Positions 19,492 through 27,885 of a stretch of 39,878 bases of DNA are shown here, one piece after another. The position numbers and the translations under genes are program-made. Below the pieces are notes generated by a model. The model was not told the origin of the DNA, did not search any database, and worked only from the letters and a program-made list of their open reading frames with translations. Within the stretch, counting starts at the first letter, position 1; every line of letters begins with the position of its first letter. Source of the stretch: CAIXQW01 sp046049675 (lineage in GTDB: Bacteria; Bacteroidota; Bacteroidia; Chitinophagales; Chitinophagaceae); assembly GCA_046049675.1 (NCBI GenBank), contig JBJORA010000073.1, positions 1 through 39,878 on the forward strand, in the 5' to 3' direction.

Positions 19492-21813
19492 ATGAAAAAG
19501 TTATTATTAAGTATCGCCGTTTTGGCACTTGTGATACCAGCACAAGCACAAACAGTTAATTTGTTGGAATTTGAAGATTTTATCATCGTTCCACCGCAGG
19601 GTCCAAATGCAAATCCTGTAACTGTGCCTTTTTCGCTAGACGCAGTAAACGATAATGTTTTTGCGGTACCAACTCAGCCACTAAGTGCAGAGTTATCGTT
19701 AACGAATCAGCAATTTACTGGTTTAACATACAGTAATGTAAGCACAGGTATTGTATTTGGCGCATATCCAACATTGTCTACTAGCTTTACTGGTAGTACA
19801 ACTCAAGAGGCTGAGCCATTTGTACCTTATGCTTTATTGGGTTACTACGTAGTACCAGGCGGTGGACCTAAGAACTTTATGTTTACCAGCGATCCTTATG
19901 CTACGCCAGCACAATACGGTACTGGTTATGATGTAGAGGGTGAAGGCAACGCTGGCTTTACAGGTGGTGTTGAGTTGTTTACTGCTGCACAAGTATTATA
20001 CGATAATGCTACACCTATCAATAGCCGCATTTATTTTGGTGACTTGGTAATAACATTTAGCGAGCCAGTTAAGGATCCTGTGGTTCACTTAGCTGGACTT
20101 GGTGGTTCTTACAGCTACTTACCAATTGGTGCAACTAATATTGCAAGCAACTATCGTCGTACTTACTTTACAACTGAATTAGAAATGATAAACACAGGTC
20201 TAAGCAGTACAGTTTTGTCAAGCAATCCATTACTTACCATGGTTGGTAATAACGTTCATAATTTCTATGCTCGTCCAAATGGTAATAGCGATAGCGTAGT
20301 TGGTGAGTTTCCATTAAATAACTATGGTGCCGCAACTGGTAGTGTGCGTATCAATGGGACTGTACAAACACTAAAGTATCGTGTTTATCTTAAAGGTAGC
20401 CCACTGTCTACACCTGGTCAAAATTGGAGTGGTGAAGGTATTGATGCACTTGGCAATCAGGTTGTAACTGGTGCAACACGCGATCCATTTACAGGTGATG
20501 CTTGGCTCGTATCTTTAAGCTTACGTGCGCCATATCAGCGTGTAACTGGCAATGTATTTGTTGATGCTGATGGTTTAACTATGCCAGACAATGACATCAC
20601 CACAACTGCTGGTTTGCCGAACGAAAAAACAAATGGCGGTGGCACATTGTATGCCAATTTATTAGATAACGCTGGAAATGTAGTGGCTACAACGCCAGTA
20701 TCTTCTGATGGCGTTTATCTTTTTGATAGCGTAGCACCTGCAACATATACTGTACAGCTTACAAATACGCCAGGTACTGTTGGCAGTCTTGCACCAACAA
20801 CGGCTCTTCCAACTGGCTGGGTTAACACAGGTGAAAAGAATGGCTTAACACCAGGCGGCGATGGTACTATCAATGGTAACTCAGCACCAATTACAGTATC
20901 TTCTGGTAACAGCGTTACGCAAGTTAATTTTGGTATAGAGCGCGAGCCAAATAGCGATCCTAAAGTGCAAACGATTGGTTTCCCAGTGGGTGGTGTAATT
21001 GCGCAAGGTGCGGCTACAACGCCAATCAGTGGTACAGATCCTGAGCAAGGTGCTCTAACGCCTGCAGATACTATTCGTATCACAGGCTTACCAACAAATG
21101 CAACTGTATTCTACAATGGCATACCAATTTTTGCTGGTCAAAGTATTGGCAATTTCAACCCTGCTTTATTATCTTACACAGGTATTACAGTGGGATCTTC
21201 TAATGTAGTATTTACTTATGCTTTTGTAGATGATGCAAAAGTGGTTGATCCAACACCAGCAACGTATGAGCTTAACTGGTTCCAATTGCAAGCAGAAAGC
21301 GTAACGCTAGGTGGTGTTGTAGCTGCAAGTAGTAACGATTTAAGTGTTCGTCTCAATCTTGCTCAAGAAGCAGAAACTGTGGTATTATATCGTCAGGTAA
21401 ATAATAATACAGAAGAAGCATTAGCTGATTTGCCAACTACGCAAGCAACAAGCGAGTATAAAGACTATGGTGTTGAAGATAATAATGTTTACAAATACTA
21501 TGTATTAGCAACAACAAAGAATGGCACTAACCTTAAGAGTCAAGTTGTGGTATTGAATCGTGTTGGCGAAAACGAGGTAATCGTTTATCCTAACCCAGCT
21601 ACTACTACAATTACGACACAGTTCAGTGAGGTGCTTACAGCTGATGCAAGTGTAAATATTTACAATGCAGAAGGTCGTTTAGTAAATCGTTTCACAATAC
21701 CTGCTGGTACTAACAGCGAGCAAGTAGATATTTCAAGCTTTGCTGCTGGTAAGTATGTGATTCAAATTTCACATAATGACAAAGTGAAAGTTGTGAAGTT
21801 TATCAAGCAATAG
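19492..21813 (+). CDS. T9SS cargo protein with a domain shared with the giant protein
   Basis: A 773-residue secreted protein. The signal peptide is MKKLLLSIAVLALVIPAQAQ. Residues ~21-350 form a unique domain that I do not recognise. Residues ~355-485 are an SdrD-B-related domain (VTGNVFVDADG, then LPTGWVNTGE and VNFGIE) that matches the last domain of the upstream giant protein. A further beta domain lies at ~490-600 (GTDPEQG, GLPTNATVFYNG). A fibronectin-III-like segment is followed by a type A T9SS sorting domain from ~695 (VIVYPNPATTTI, then GKYVIQI and KVVKFIKQ at the end). The family role is export through T9SS and attachment to the cell surface. It lies 51 bp after the giant gene with no promoter between, and a strong terminator follows, so the two form an operon. 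A role as partner or anchor of the giant protein is inferred. Confidence 0.85.
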   Translation: MKKLLLSIAVLALVIPAQAQTVNLLEFEDFIIVPPQGPNANPVTVPFSLDAVNDNVFAVPTQPLSAELSLTNQQFTGLTYSNVSTGIVFGAYPTLSTSFTGSTTQEAEPFVPYALLGYYVVPGGGPKNFMFTSDPYATPAQYGTGYDVEGEGNAGFTGGVELFTAAQVLYDNATPINSRIYFGDLVITFSEPVKDPVVHLAGLGGSYSYLPIGATNIASNYRRTYFTTELEMINTGLSSTVLSSNPLLTMVGNNVHNFYARPNGNSDSVVGEFPLNNYGAATGSVRINGTVQTLKYRVYLKGSPLSTPGQNWSGEGIDALGNQVVTGATRDPFTGDAWLVSLSLRAPYQRVTGNVFVDADGLTMPDNDITTTAGLPNEKTNGGGTLYANLLDNAGNVVATTPVSSDGVYLFDSVAPATYTVQLTNTPGTVGSLAPTTALPTGWVNTGEKNGLTPGGDGTINGNSAPITVSSGNSVTQVNFGIEREPNSDPKVQTIGFPVGGVIAQGAATTPISGTDPEQGALTPADTIRITGLPTNATVFYNGIPIFAGQSIGNFNPALLSYTGITVGSSNVVFTYAFVDDAKVVDPTPATYELNWFQLQAESVTLGGVVAASSNDLSVRLNLAQEAETVVLYRQVNNNTEEALADLPTTQATSEYKDYGVEDNNVYKYYVLATTKNGTNLKSQVVVLNRVGENEVIVYPNPATTTITTQFSEVLTADASVNIYNAEGRLVNRFTIPAGTNSEQVDISSFAAGKYVIQISHNDKVKVVKFIKQ

Positions 21814-21835
21814 TTTTAAGAATCAAAACAATAGG

Positions 21836-21869
21836 ATAGGGTTGGCATAAAAGCTGACCCTATTTTTTT
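21836..21869 (+). terminator. Rho-independent terminator of the surface-protein operon
   Basis: ATAGGGTTGGC (21836-21846) pairs with GCTGACCCTAT (21853-21863) through an 11-bp stem that includes two G-U pairs, with a 6-nt loop and an immediate run of T. It lies 23 bp after the stop of the T9SS cargo gene and ends the two-gene unit. Confidence 0.85.
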
Positions 21870-22158
21870 GCTTTAAGTTTTGCCTATAAATTCACTATAG
21901 TTTCGTCGCATTTCATTCACTTTGGTATAAACCCAGAATACGCATTAGGAATTTACTGCAATAAAATTCTACCTCGTACCTATTTCGGTACTCATTTTTA
22001 TGTCCTCGTTGTAGGAAAACTACAACTGCGGGACAAAAATTCCGTGCCTCATAGCTATTTTGTATAATTTTATTTCGTAACAAAGCCTAATGCGTAATCT
22101 GGGATAAAGTAACTGATTTTCATGCCATTGGATAGTAAAACACCGTATCTTGCAAGCA
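21870..22158. other. Intergenic region with three successive hairpins
   Basis: I see no coding sequence here. Three inverted repeats follow one another: TAG(G)AATTT/AAATTCTA at 21946-21971 with one bulge, GTACC/GGTAC at 21976-21991, and TGTCC..GTTGTAG/CTACAAC..GGACA at 22001-22035 with loop GAAAA. None is followed by a good T tract on the plus strand. The region may be a structured leader of the DinB-like gene or a small RNA; both are inference. Confidence 0.4.
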
Positions 22159-22716
22159 ATGACTAGCGTGCCAGTACGCGTGCTTACGCAAGATCTCATT
22201 GATCGCAACGAGTTGTGTTTACAACAGCTTGAGGTTTTAGCGCAGTGCAGCTGGGAGCAACTTACAAATGCCCCAAAGCCAGGTAAATGGAGCGCTATAG
22301 AGTGCGTACAACATTTGCAATTGTATGCGCAGTACTATATGCCGCTCATTAGTGCAGCATTAAATGCCAATAACCAATGGACTAGCTACGACACAATTTA
22401 TAGATCTAGTTATTGGGGCGACTACATAGCAAAGAGTATGTTGCCAACCCTAAAAGGTGATTTACGAAAAATGAAAACGCCAAGTGCTAAAAGGCCACAC
22501 CTAAGCCAAGCGAGCATGCAAGTGATTGACGATTTTCGTACGGAGCTGCAAAATCTGAAAGCCTTGTGCAACAATGCAGATAACTTCAATCTCAACAAGA
22601 AGTGCATAGCCATTGCCATTTTCCCGCTTATTAAGATTAGTATCGGAGACGCCTTACGCTTTGTGATATACCACAATCAGCGCCATTTTGCACAAGCCAT
22701 TGCTGCATTGGGCTGA
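22159..22716 (+). CDS. DinB-like (DinB/YfiT superfamily) protein
   Basis: A 185-residue protein of the DinB four-helix-bundle superfamily. It has the typical LxQLxxxxWEQLTNAP...GKWSAIECVQHLQLYAQYY segment (first metal-ligand His near residue 55) and a C-terminal VIYHNQRHFAQ (final His pair). The family includes metal-dependent enzymes that use small thiols such as bacillithiol, but many Bacteroidota members have no known role. The ATG at 22159 is preferred to the TTG at 22150. It stands alone, with the surface-protein operon terminator upstream and a 97-bp gap to the next gene. It is probably cytoplasmic. Confidence 0.75.
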   Translation: MTSVPVRVLTQDLIDRNELCLQQLEVLAQCSWEQLTNAPKPGKWSAIECVQHLQLYAQYYMPLISAALNANNQWTSYDTIYRSSYWGDYIAKSMLPTLKGDLRKMKTPSAKRPHLSQASMQVIDDFRTELQNLKALCNNADNFNLNKKCIAIAIFPLIKISIGDALRFVIYHNQRHFAQAIAALG

Positions 22717-22813
22717 GCCTATTGCAAGGCCGCGTCAAAGTCTAACACTTGTATAACTGTTTTTAACCTTTACAAGAAACCTTATCATCAAAAGCAGTAT
22801 ATCTTTACGGCGC

Positions 22814-23281
22814 GTGAGAACACTTTCTTGCATACTTATTATTATCGTGGTAACAGCACTAGCTGCATGTACAAGGCAAGATTTATGCCTGCGCAATGCT
22901 ACAATTGTTGCCAATATTAGTTTGAAAACTAATACGGATAGCGTAGCACGCGATACAACACTGCCGCAGTTGTCTATTGCATATCCAACACTATCATTAG
23001 GCGCAAGAGCATTTGGCATACAGAAGTTTAATATGCTTTTAAATACGCTACAGGATTCAACTGTGCTTTATGTAAGTACGGATACTATAGGCTTTAAGGT
23101 CGATACTCTCACAGTGTACCACAAAAGAAAATTACACTTCATTAGTAAGGCTTGCGGTTACAATTATTTTTTCGACATCGACTCAATCGCTAGCAAAAAG
23201 AAAATTTTTAAGTCAATTCAAATTACAGACACTTTAGTAACTGATGATGCAACGCGCACACATATGTGGTTTTATTTGTAG
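22814..23281 (+). CDS. DUF6452-like lipoprotein
   Basis: A 155-residue protein with a clear lipoprotein signal: RTLSCILIIIVVTALAAC, where LAAC is the lipobox. An Asp/Thr-rich beta domain follows, with a conserved-looking CGYNYFFDIDSI near residue 117. The start is a GTG at 22814; no ATG fits the signal peptide. A TATCTTTA box at 22800-22807 lies 6 nt before it. Its gene overlaps the next by 38 nt. The order of a small 'DUF6452' lipoprotein followed by a 'DUF6048' protein is common in Bacteroidota. The family assignment is from remembered pattern and context, and the function is unknown. Confidence 0.65.
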   Translation: MRTLSCILIIIVVTALAACTRQDLCLRNATIVANISLKTNTDSVARDTTLPQLSIAYPTLSLGARAFGIQKFNMLLNTLQDSTVLYVSTDTIGFKVDTLTVYHKRKLHFISKACGYNYFFDIDSIASKKKIFKSIQITDTLVTDDATRTHMWFYL

Positions 23282-23990
23282 TATAGCATTATTGCTAACA
23301 TTACAAATGCAAGCACAAACTGTGCCTGTAGTAGATAGTGCGCGTATAATAACTGCTGGAGTTGATAGCGCTCGTACCGATAGCTCGTTAAGTAAACAAA
23401 AGGTGAGTATATGGCAACGAGCAAAACCAAGTAGTGCAACGGCAGGTATAGATGCCGTAAAGGCTTTGTACAATCTTGCAGATTTTTCAACGCAAAGATT
23501 GGAGGGCAAGGCTGTACTGCGATATAAAAGCAATTTGGTGCTTAACTGCAACGCAGGCTTCGCATTCTCAAATTACCAAAGTAGTATTATCAATTACAAC
23601 AGCAGTAGCATTGGATTAAGCATAGATGCATGTAGAAATCTATTCGGTAAAATGGGAACGAGCGACAATGATATCGCATTTGTTGGCATTGGTTATGGCG
23701 TAGCCATTAATCGTATTGGTGAAGTTGACTATACCATTATCGATCAGTGGGGTACTCAGCAAGGTACAGTTGATGGCCAAACTAAAATTACGCACTGGAT
23801 GCAACTTGCTGCTGGCTTTGATGTACAACTTCACAAGCGCTTGTATGCAGGATGGCGTGTGTATGGTAGAGCAATTCTCAACAGCGGCGCCCTTCAAGAT
23901 ATTGCACCGCTTTATATTGCTGCTTATGGGCAGGGGGATAGAGTAAGTACTTTTGGCTACAGCTTTGTAGTTAGTACACCTGTTTGGTAG
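23244..23990 (+). CDS. DUF6048-like outer-membrane/periplasmic protein
   Basis: A protein of 247-248 residues that starts inside the end of the lipoprotein gene (ATG at 23244 or 23247). It has a signal peptide (GFICSIALLLTLQMQAQT) and then a beta-rich domain. Visible motifs are FVGIGYGVAINR, IIDQWGTQQG, HWMQLAAGFDVQL and AGWRVYGRAIL, which resemble the R-G-x-S...W...GW..R pattern of the DUF6048 family. Predicted strands and aromatic residues suggest a small beta-barrel or barrel-associated protein. Tight overlap with the lipoprotein suggests joint function. No biochemical role is known to me. Confidence 0.65.
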   Translation: MMQRAHICGFICSIALLLTLQMQAQTVPVVDSARIITAGVDSARTDSSLSKQKVSIWQRAKPSSATAGIDAVKALYNLADFSTQRLEGKAVLRYKSNLVLNCNAGFAFSNYQSSIINYNSSSIGLSIDACRNLFGKMGTSDNDIAFVGIGYGVAINRIGEVDYTIIDQWGTQQGTVDGQTKITHWMQLAAGFDVQLHKRLYAGWRVYGRAILNSGALQDIAPLYIAAYGQGDRVSTFGYSFVVSTPVW

Positions 23991-24151
23991 AAAAGACGAT
24001 TTTGGTAACTGTTAGTTTAACTGACAAATGATTGGTTATTTGAATTTTGGCTTAATACACACCAAGATAATTTAGCAAATCACCGCTTTGTCATATAAGA
24101 TATAGGTAAACTTAGTAAATTGCCTAGATAAATTTAGACAAGAGGGGTTTT

Positions 24152-27118
24152 ATGTACATGAAAATGAGAGCGTTGATGATGATTTGTTTTGCAAGCTTAT
24201 TAGTAGGCAAAATGAGTGCACAAGATTTACACCACGAAAGTGCTAATGGCAATATCACACCTTACCATGATGCCAAAGATTTTATGAATGGCGTGCATGG
24301 CGGCAAGTATAATGCTGATAGCAAATGGCAAAATTTTTTGCAAAACCATCCTACTTGGGGTGGCATGTTTACTGCATACAATAATATGCCGCATCGTGCA
24401 ACAGGTCCTGGTATTGCTACTAGTGGATCAACTTTTGTAGACCGTGCCATGAATTTTATGCAAACAGAATTGGCGCAGTATAATATTCCAGTGAATAACC
24501 TAGAACTAATTAGTCAAAATACATATAAGCAATACACGAATTTAAACTTTAAGCAATCAATCAACGGCAAAGAAATTCTATGGAGTAGAATTACTTTCCG
24601 ATTTACAGCAGATGGTAAGGTAGTTTTATTTGGTATTGATGCTTATGCAAATAATACTCCAATCGTAGCAGAACAAATTTCTGCTAGTCAAGCACAAACA
24701 GCTGCACAAAATAGTCTTGAGCATACAACAATTACAGGTACAGCAATAGGCAGTACAACAAAGTATATCCCATTGCCTAACGAGGAAGGTGCTACAAAAC
24801 TTGAGCCTGTATACGAGGTTGTGATTGATGCTATGGAGGAGACTGGTTTTCCTGCACAGTACTATACACTAGTAAGTGCAAATTCTGGCGAAGTATTATA
24901 TCGCTCAAATCGTATTGTAAGTGTTACTGGTAAAATTCAAGGACCTACTAAGGTTATGAACAACTGGAGCCCTATGGTGTACAAAGGTTTACCATATGCC
25001 AAGATGGTAGTAAGCGGCACTACTTATACTGCAGATTCTGTTGGTGACATTACAATTCCTGGCGGCACTGCAACAGGTACTTTATCTTTAGATGGAACTT
25101 ATTGTCGTACACGCATGAATGCTGCGCAAAGCACACCATTAAGTTATACTGCAACACTTTCTGGTGCAACTTTAGATTTTGATACGGCAGCTATTAACCA
25201 ATCTTATAGACCTGTAAATGTGTTTTACCATACAAGCTATATGCACGATTTTATGAAGAAAAGATTGGGTGCGGCCTTCACTGATTTAGATGTTGCATTG
25301 CCAGCATATGTAGATAATAATACACAAACATGTAACGCATTCTACAATGGTACATCTATTAATTTCTACGACGCTGGTGGTGGTTGCAATGCCACATCAA
25401 CTATAGCAGACGTTGTTTACCACGAATATGGCCACGGCATCACAAATCGTTTTTGGGATCAGGTAGGTGGTATCAGTTTTGACAACGGTGCTGTTGGAGA
25501 AGGTTACTCCGACATGTGGGCTATGGGCATTACAAATCACCCCGTAATTGGCCCTGGCTTTTTTTCTAATAGTTCAACCACAGGTATACGTCAATATAAT
25601 GCCGCTCCTAAAGTATATCCATATGACATCGTAGGCGAAGTGCATGCTGATGGTGAGATTATTGCAGGTGCGTGGTGGGATGCTTATCAAAATTGGGGTA
25701 GCCTAGATAGTTTACATCAATTGTTTGCAGATTCTCATTATGGCCTTGCCAATGGCCCAGATGGTACAGAGGGTCAAGTGTATTATGATATCTTGTTAGA
25801 TGCATTAAGCTACGATGATGATGATGCCAATATTAGCAATGGTACACCTCACTTCTTACCAATTGTGCAAGCATTTGCTCGACATGGTATCTTCTTAAAC
25901 ATGTATAGTACTTTGGCACATACGCCTCCGCATACAATTCCTGCTAATACATCAGTTACGATAGATGCAACAATTACACCGCAGTTCCCCGTATTTGTTG
26001 GTGATGTAAAAATGTATTACCGTCGTAAGCCAGGCATTGGAATTACTGCCTTGCGTGATAGTATTCTAATGACAAACACGATGGGCTTTAACTATACTGC
26101 TACATTCCCAGCAAAGCAAGATGCAGATCTTTACGAGTATTACTTTGGCGCGTTTGATAGCTATTCTCCAAGTGTTGCTGCGGTGAATGCTCGTCGCAAT
26201 TGTAATTTTATTATTTTAAGTTCGCAGCGTAATATTTTCTACCACTTGTTATTTGGTATGCAGCAGCATATAGTAGAGAATTTTGAAAATGGCGCAACGG
26301 GATGGAGCGCAGGTATTGCAGGCGATGACGCAGGTACAGCAGGCAAATGGACAATTGCTACGCCTGTAGGTAGTACCACTAACGGGCAACTTGTACAGAC
26401 AGATAAGGACCACACAACCGGCGCAGGCAAGTGTGCTGTAACGGGTAATGCCTCTACCGCTGGTAGTGGTGTAGGTACTGCAGATGTAGATGGTGGTGTT
26501 ACTACCTTACAAAGCCCAGTTTACAACCTTACTGAAGTGCAAAATCCATACATAAGCTTTTATCGTTGGTTTAGTAATTCTCAAGGTAGCCGTCCGCGTA
26601 GTGATGAGTTTAGAGTTGTTATAACAGATAATGGTGGTGTTACTTGGAAAAGTATTGATCGTACTTACGAGCCAGAAGTAGGTTGGTCTCGTATGGTGTA
26701 TCGCTTAAGTGACTATGGTTTCAGTGTAAATTCTGGTGCTATTCAAATTAGAGTATACGCTGTTGACAGTGCTTCCGCTGGTTCTCTCGTAGAAGCCGCA
26801 TTTGACGATTTTGAAATTCTTGGAACCAATACGCCTGTTATCATTACACCACCAGCTAGTTTGGGTGAAAATGTCGGAGCGCAAGTACAGGTTTTTCCAA
26901 ATCCTGCTCAAACAGAATTTACTGCACATTTAAGCACGCCAAGTACTGGCACGCTGCAGCTATATAATGCATTAGGACAAGAAGTTTACAGCCAACGCTT
27001 TGACAATACCAAAACACTTTTGGTAGATGTGACAACATTAACGCCTGGTGTATATCAAATGCGTATTACTGCTAACGGTAGCAAATTGGGCATGAAGAGC
27101 ATCGTTGTTCAACGCTAG
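24152..27118 (+). CDS. Secreted M36 (fungalysin-type) metalloprotease with T9SS sorting domain
   Basis: A 988-residue secreted protease. The signal peptide (MKMRALMMICFASLLVG..SAQ) is followed by an FTP-type propeptide (~75-250). The M36 catalytic domain (~320-600) carries VVYHEYGHGITNR, the HExxH zinc motif, and GAVGEGYSDMWA with the third ligand Glu. A jelly-roll-like domain (~705-890) follows the start VENFENGATGW. A type A T9SS sorting domain ends the protein (QVFPNPAQTEF ... PGVYQMRI ... MKSIVVQR). The family digests extracellular proteins; the sorting domain predicts export by T9SS and surface attachment or release. It is a monocistronic gene, convergent with recO, sharing a hairpin at 27136-27159. 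The start at 24152 could equally be the Met codon two codons later. Confidence 0.92.
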   Translation: MYMKMRALMMICFASLLVGKMSAQDLHHESANGNITPYHDAKDFMNGVHGGKYNADSKWQNFLQNHPTWGGMFTAYNNMPHRATGPGIATSGSTFVDRAMNFMQTELAQYNIPVNNLELISQNTYKQYTNLNFKQSINGKEILWSRITFRFTADGKVVLFGIDAYANNTPIVAEQISASQAQTAAQNSLEHTTITGTAIGSTTKYIPLPNEEGATKLEPVYEVVIDAMEETGFPAQYYTLVSANSGEVLYRSNRIVSVTGKIQGPTKVMNNWSPMVYKGLPYAKMVVSGTTYTADSVGDITIPGGTATGTLSLDGTYCRTRMNAAQSTPLSYTATLSGATLDFDTAAINQSYRPVNVFYHTSYMHDFMKKRLGAAFTDLDVALPAYVDNNTQTCNAFYNGTSINFYDAGGGCNATSTIADVVYHEYGHGITNRFWDQVGGISFDNGAVGEGYSDMWAMGITNHPVIGPGFFSNSSTTGIRQYNAAPKVYPYDIVGEVHADGEIIAGAWWDAYQNWGSLDSLHQLFADSHYGLANGPDGTEGQVYYDILLDALSYDDDDANISNGTPHFLPIVQAFARHGIFLNMYSTLAHTPPHTIPANTSVTIDATITPQFPVFVGDVKMYYRRKPGIGITALRDSILMTNTMGFNYTATFPAKQDADLYEYYFGAFDSYSPSVAAVNARRNCNFIILSSQRNIFYHLLFGMQQHIVENFENGATGWSAGIAGDDAGTAGKWTIATPVGSTTNGQLVQTDKDHTTGAGKCAVTGNASTAGSGVGTADVDGGVTTLQSPVYNLTEVQNPYISFYRWFSNSQGSRPRSDEFRVVITDNGGVTWKSIDRTYEPEVGWSRMVYRLSDYGFSVNSGAIQIRVYAVDSASAGSLVEAAFDDFEILGTNTPVIITPPASLGENVGAQVQVFPNPAQTEFTAHLSTPSTGTLQLYNALGQEVYSQRFDNTKTLLVDVTTLTPGVYQMRITANGSKLGMKSIVVQR

Positions 27119-27135
27119 TTCTTGATGTGATGTGG

Positions 27136-27159
27136 GTATTGTATTTAGCCTTACAATAC
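27136..27159. terminator. Hairpin between convergent protease and recO genes
   Basis: GTATTGTA (27136-27143) and TACAATAC (27152-27159) form a perfect 8-bp stem with an 8-nt loop, placed between the two convergent stops and including the recO stop codon. There is no long T tract. It may end transcription from both sides, but the evidence is position and pairing only. Confidence 0.45.
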
Positions 27160-27870
27160 ACTGCCCCAAACATCTATACTACGCAACTGTAAAGGTTTAC
27201 TGAGATGTAATTCCAAGAATTTGAGCAAAGCCATTAATGCATCATGTCGATGCTGTCTGGCGTAATTGTTGTCAGAAAGTTTTGAACTATTATTTACTGC
27301 GTCACTAATGAGTTGAGCAGCCTCATTGGCGACGAATTCTGTGCTAGATGGCAAGCCCAGTTCAAACCGACCATTGCTTAAATGTAAGTGCGGCGTAATA
27401 GCACTGTAACTGCCAGTTATCTCAAAACCCAAAAGCGTGGCACATTCTAAGGTAAACAAAATGGGTTGGTAAATAAGATCTGTGCCTGCATAGCATTTTT
27501 GCAGTGACAACCAAGCATGCTCAAAAAACTCGTCATTAAGTTCGTTGCTTACTAAGATGCGATCTAACAACTCGGTACAAAACGTTATACATGCGAGCTG
27601 TGGCATGGAGCAGCTTTGCACACATGCAGCATCCAACTGTAAATCTTTTGGCAATTGAAATTGCTTCTGTGCAACATAGCTCAACGAAACGTGCAACATA
27701 AAACCTGCTTGCACAATTGAAGCTTTACTGCTACCAGCTTTGTTTGCCTTGCGTGCACCTTTTATCATTAAAGGCATACGACCATAACCTTCTATCACTA
27801 CATCTGCGATTAAACTAGTGTCGCCATACTTAGTAGTACGTAAAACAATTGCTCTACTATGAAGTAACAT
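27151..27870 (-). CDS. recO: DNA repair protein RecO
   Basis: A 239-residue cytoplasmic protein. The N-terminal OB-fold shows the family start: HSRAIVLRTTKYGDTSLIAD, then YGRMPLMIKGARKA (about residues 4-42). The C-terminal helical part contains TELLDRILVSNELNDEFFE, as in Bacteroidota RecO. RecO loads RecA onto SSB-coated DNA with RecR in recombinational repair of gaps. I see no CxxC zinc pair. The gene starts 15 bp after the porZ stop on the same strand, so it is the second gene of a porZ-recO unit, an order seen in other Bacteroidota. Confidence 0.9.
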   Translation of the reverse strand: MLLHSRAIVLRTTKYGDTSLIADVVIEGYGRMPLMIKGARKANKAGSSKASIVQAGFMLHVSLSYVAQKQFQLPKDLQLDAACVQSCSMPQLACITFCTELLDRILVSNELNDEFFEHAWLSLQKCYAGTDLIYQPILFTLECATLLGFEITGSYSAITPHLHLSNGRFELGLPSSTEFVANEAAQLISDAVNNSSKLSDNNYARQHRHDALMALLKFLELHLSKPLQLRSIDVWGSVL

Positions 27871-27885
27871 TGTAGTACTACTGCT

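Noticed and set aside
19400..19500. Frameshift that split one giant gene from a C-terminal sorting domain
   Set aside because: The downstream protein has its own full signal peptide and a 51-bp gap with stop and new start; nothing in the gap continues either frame as coding sequence.
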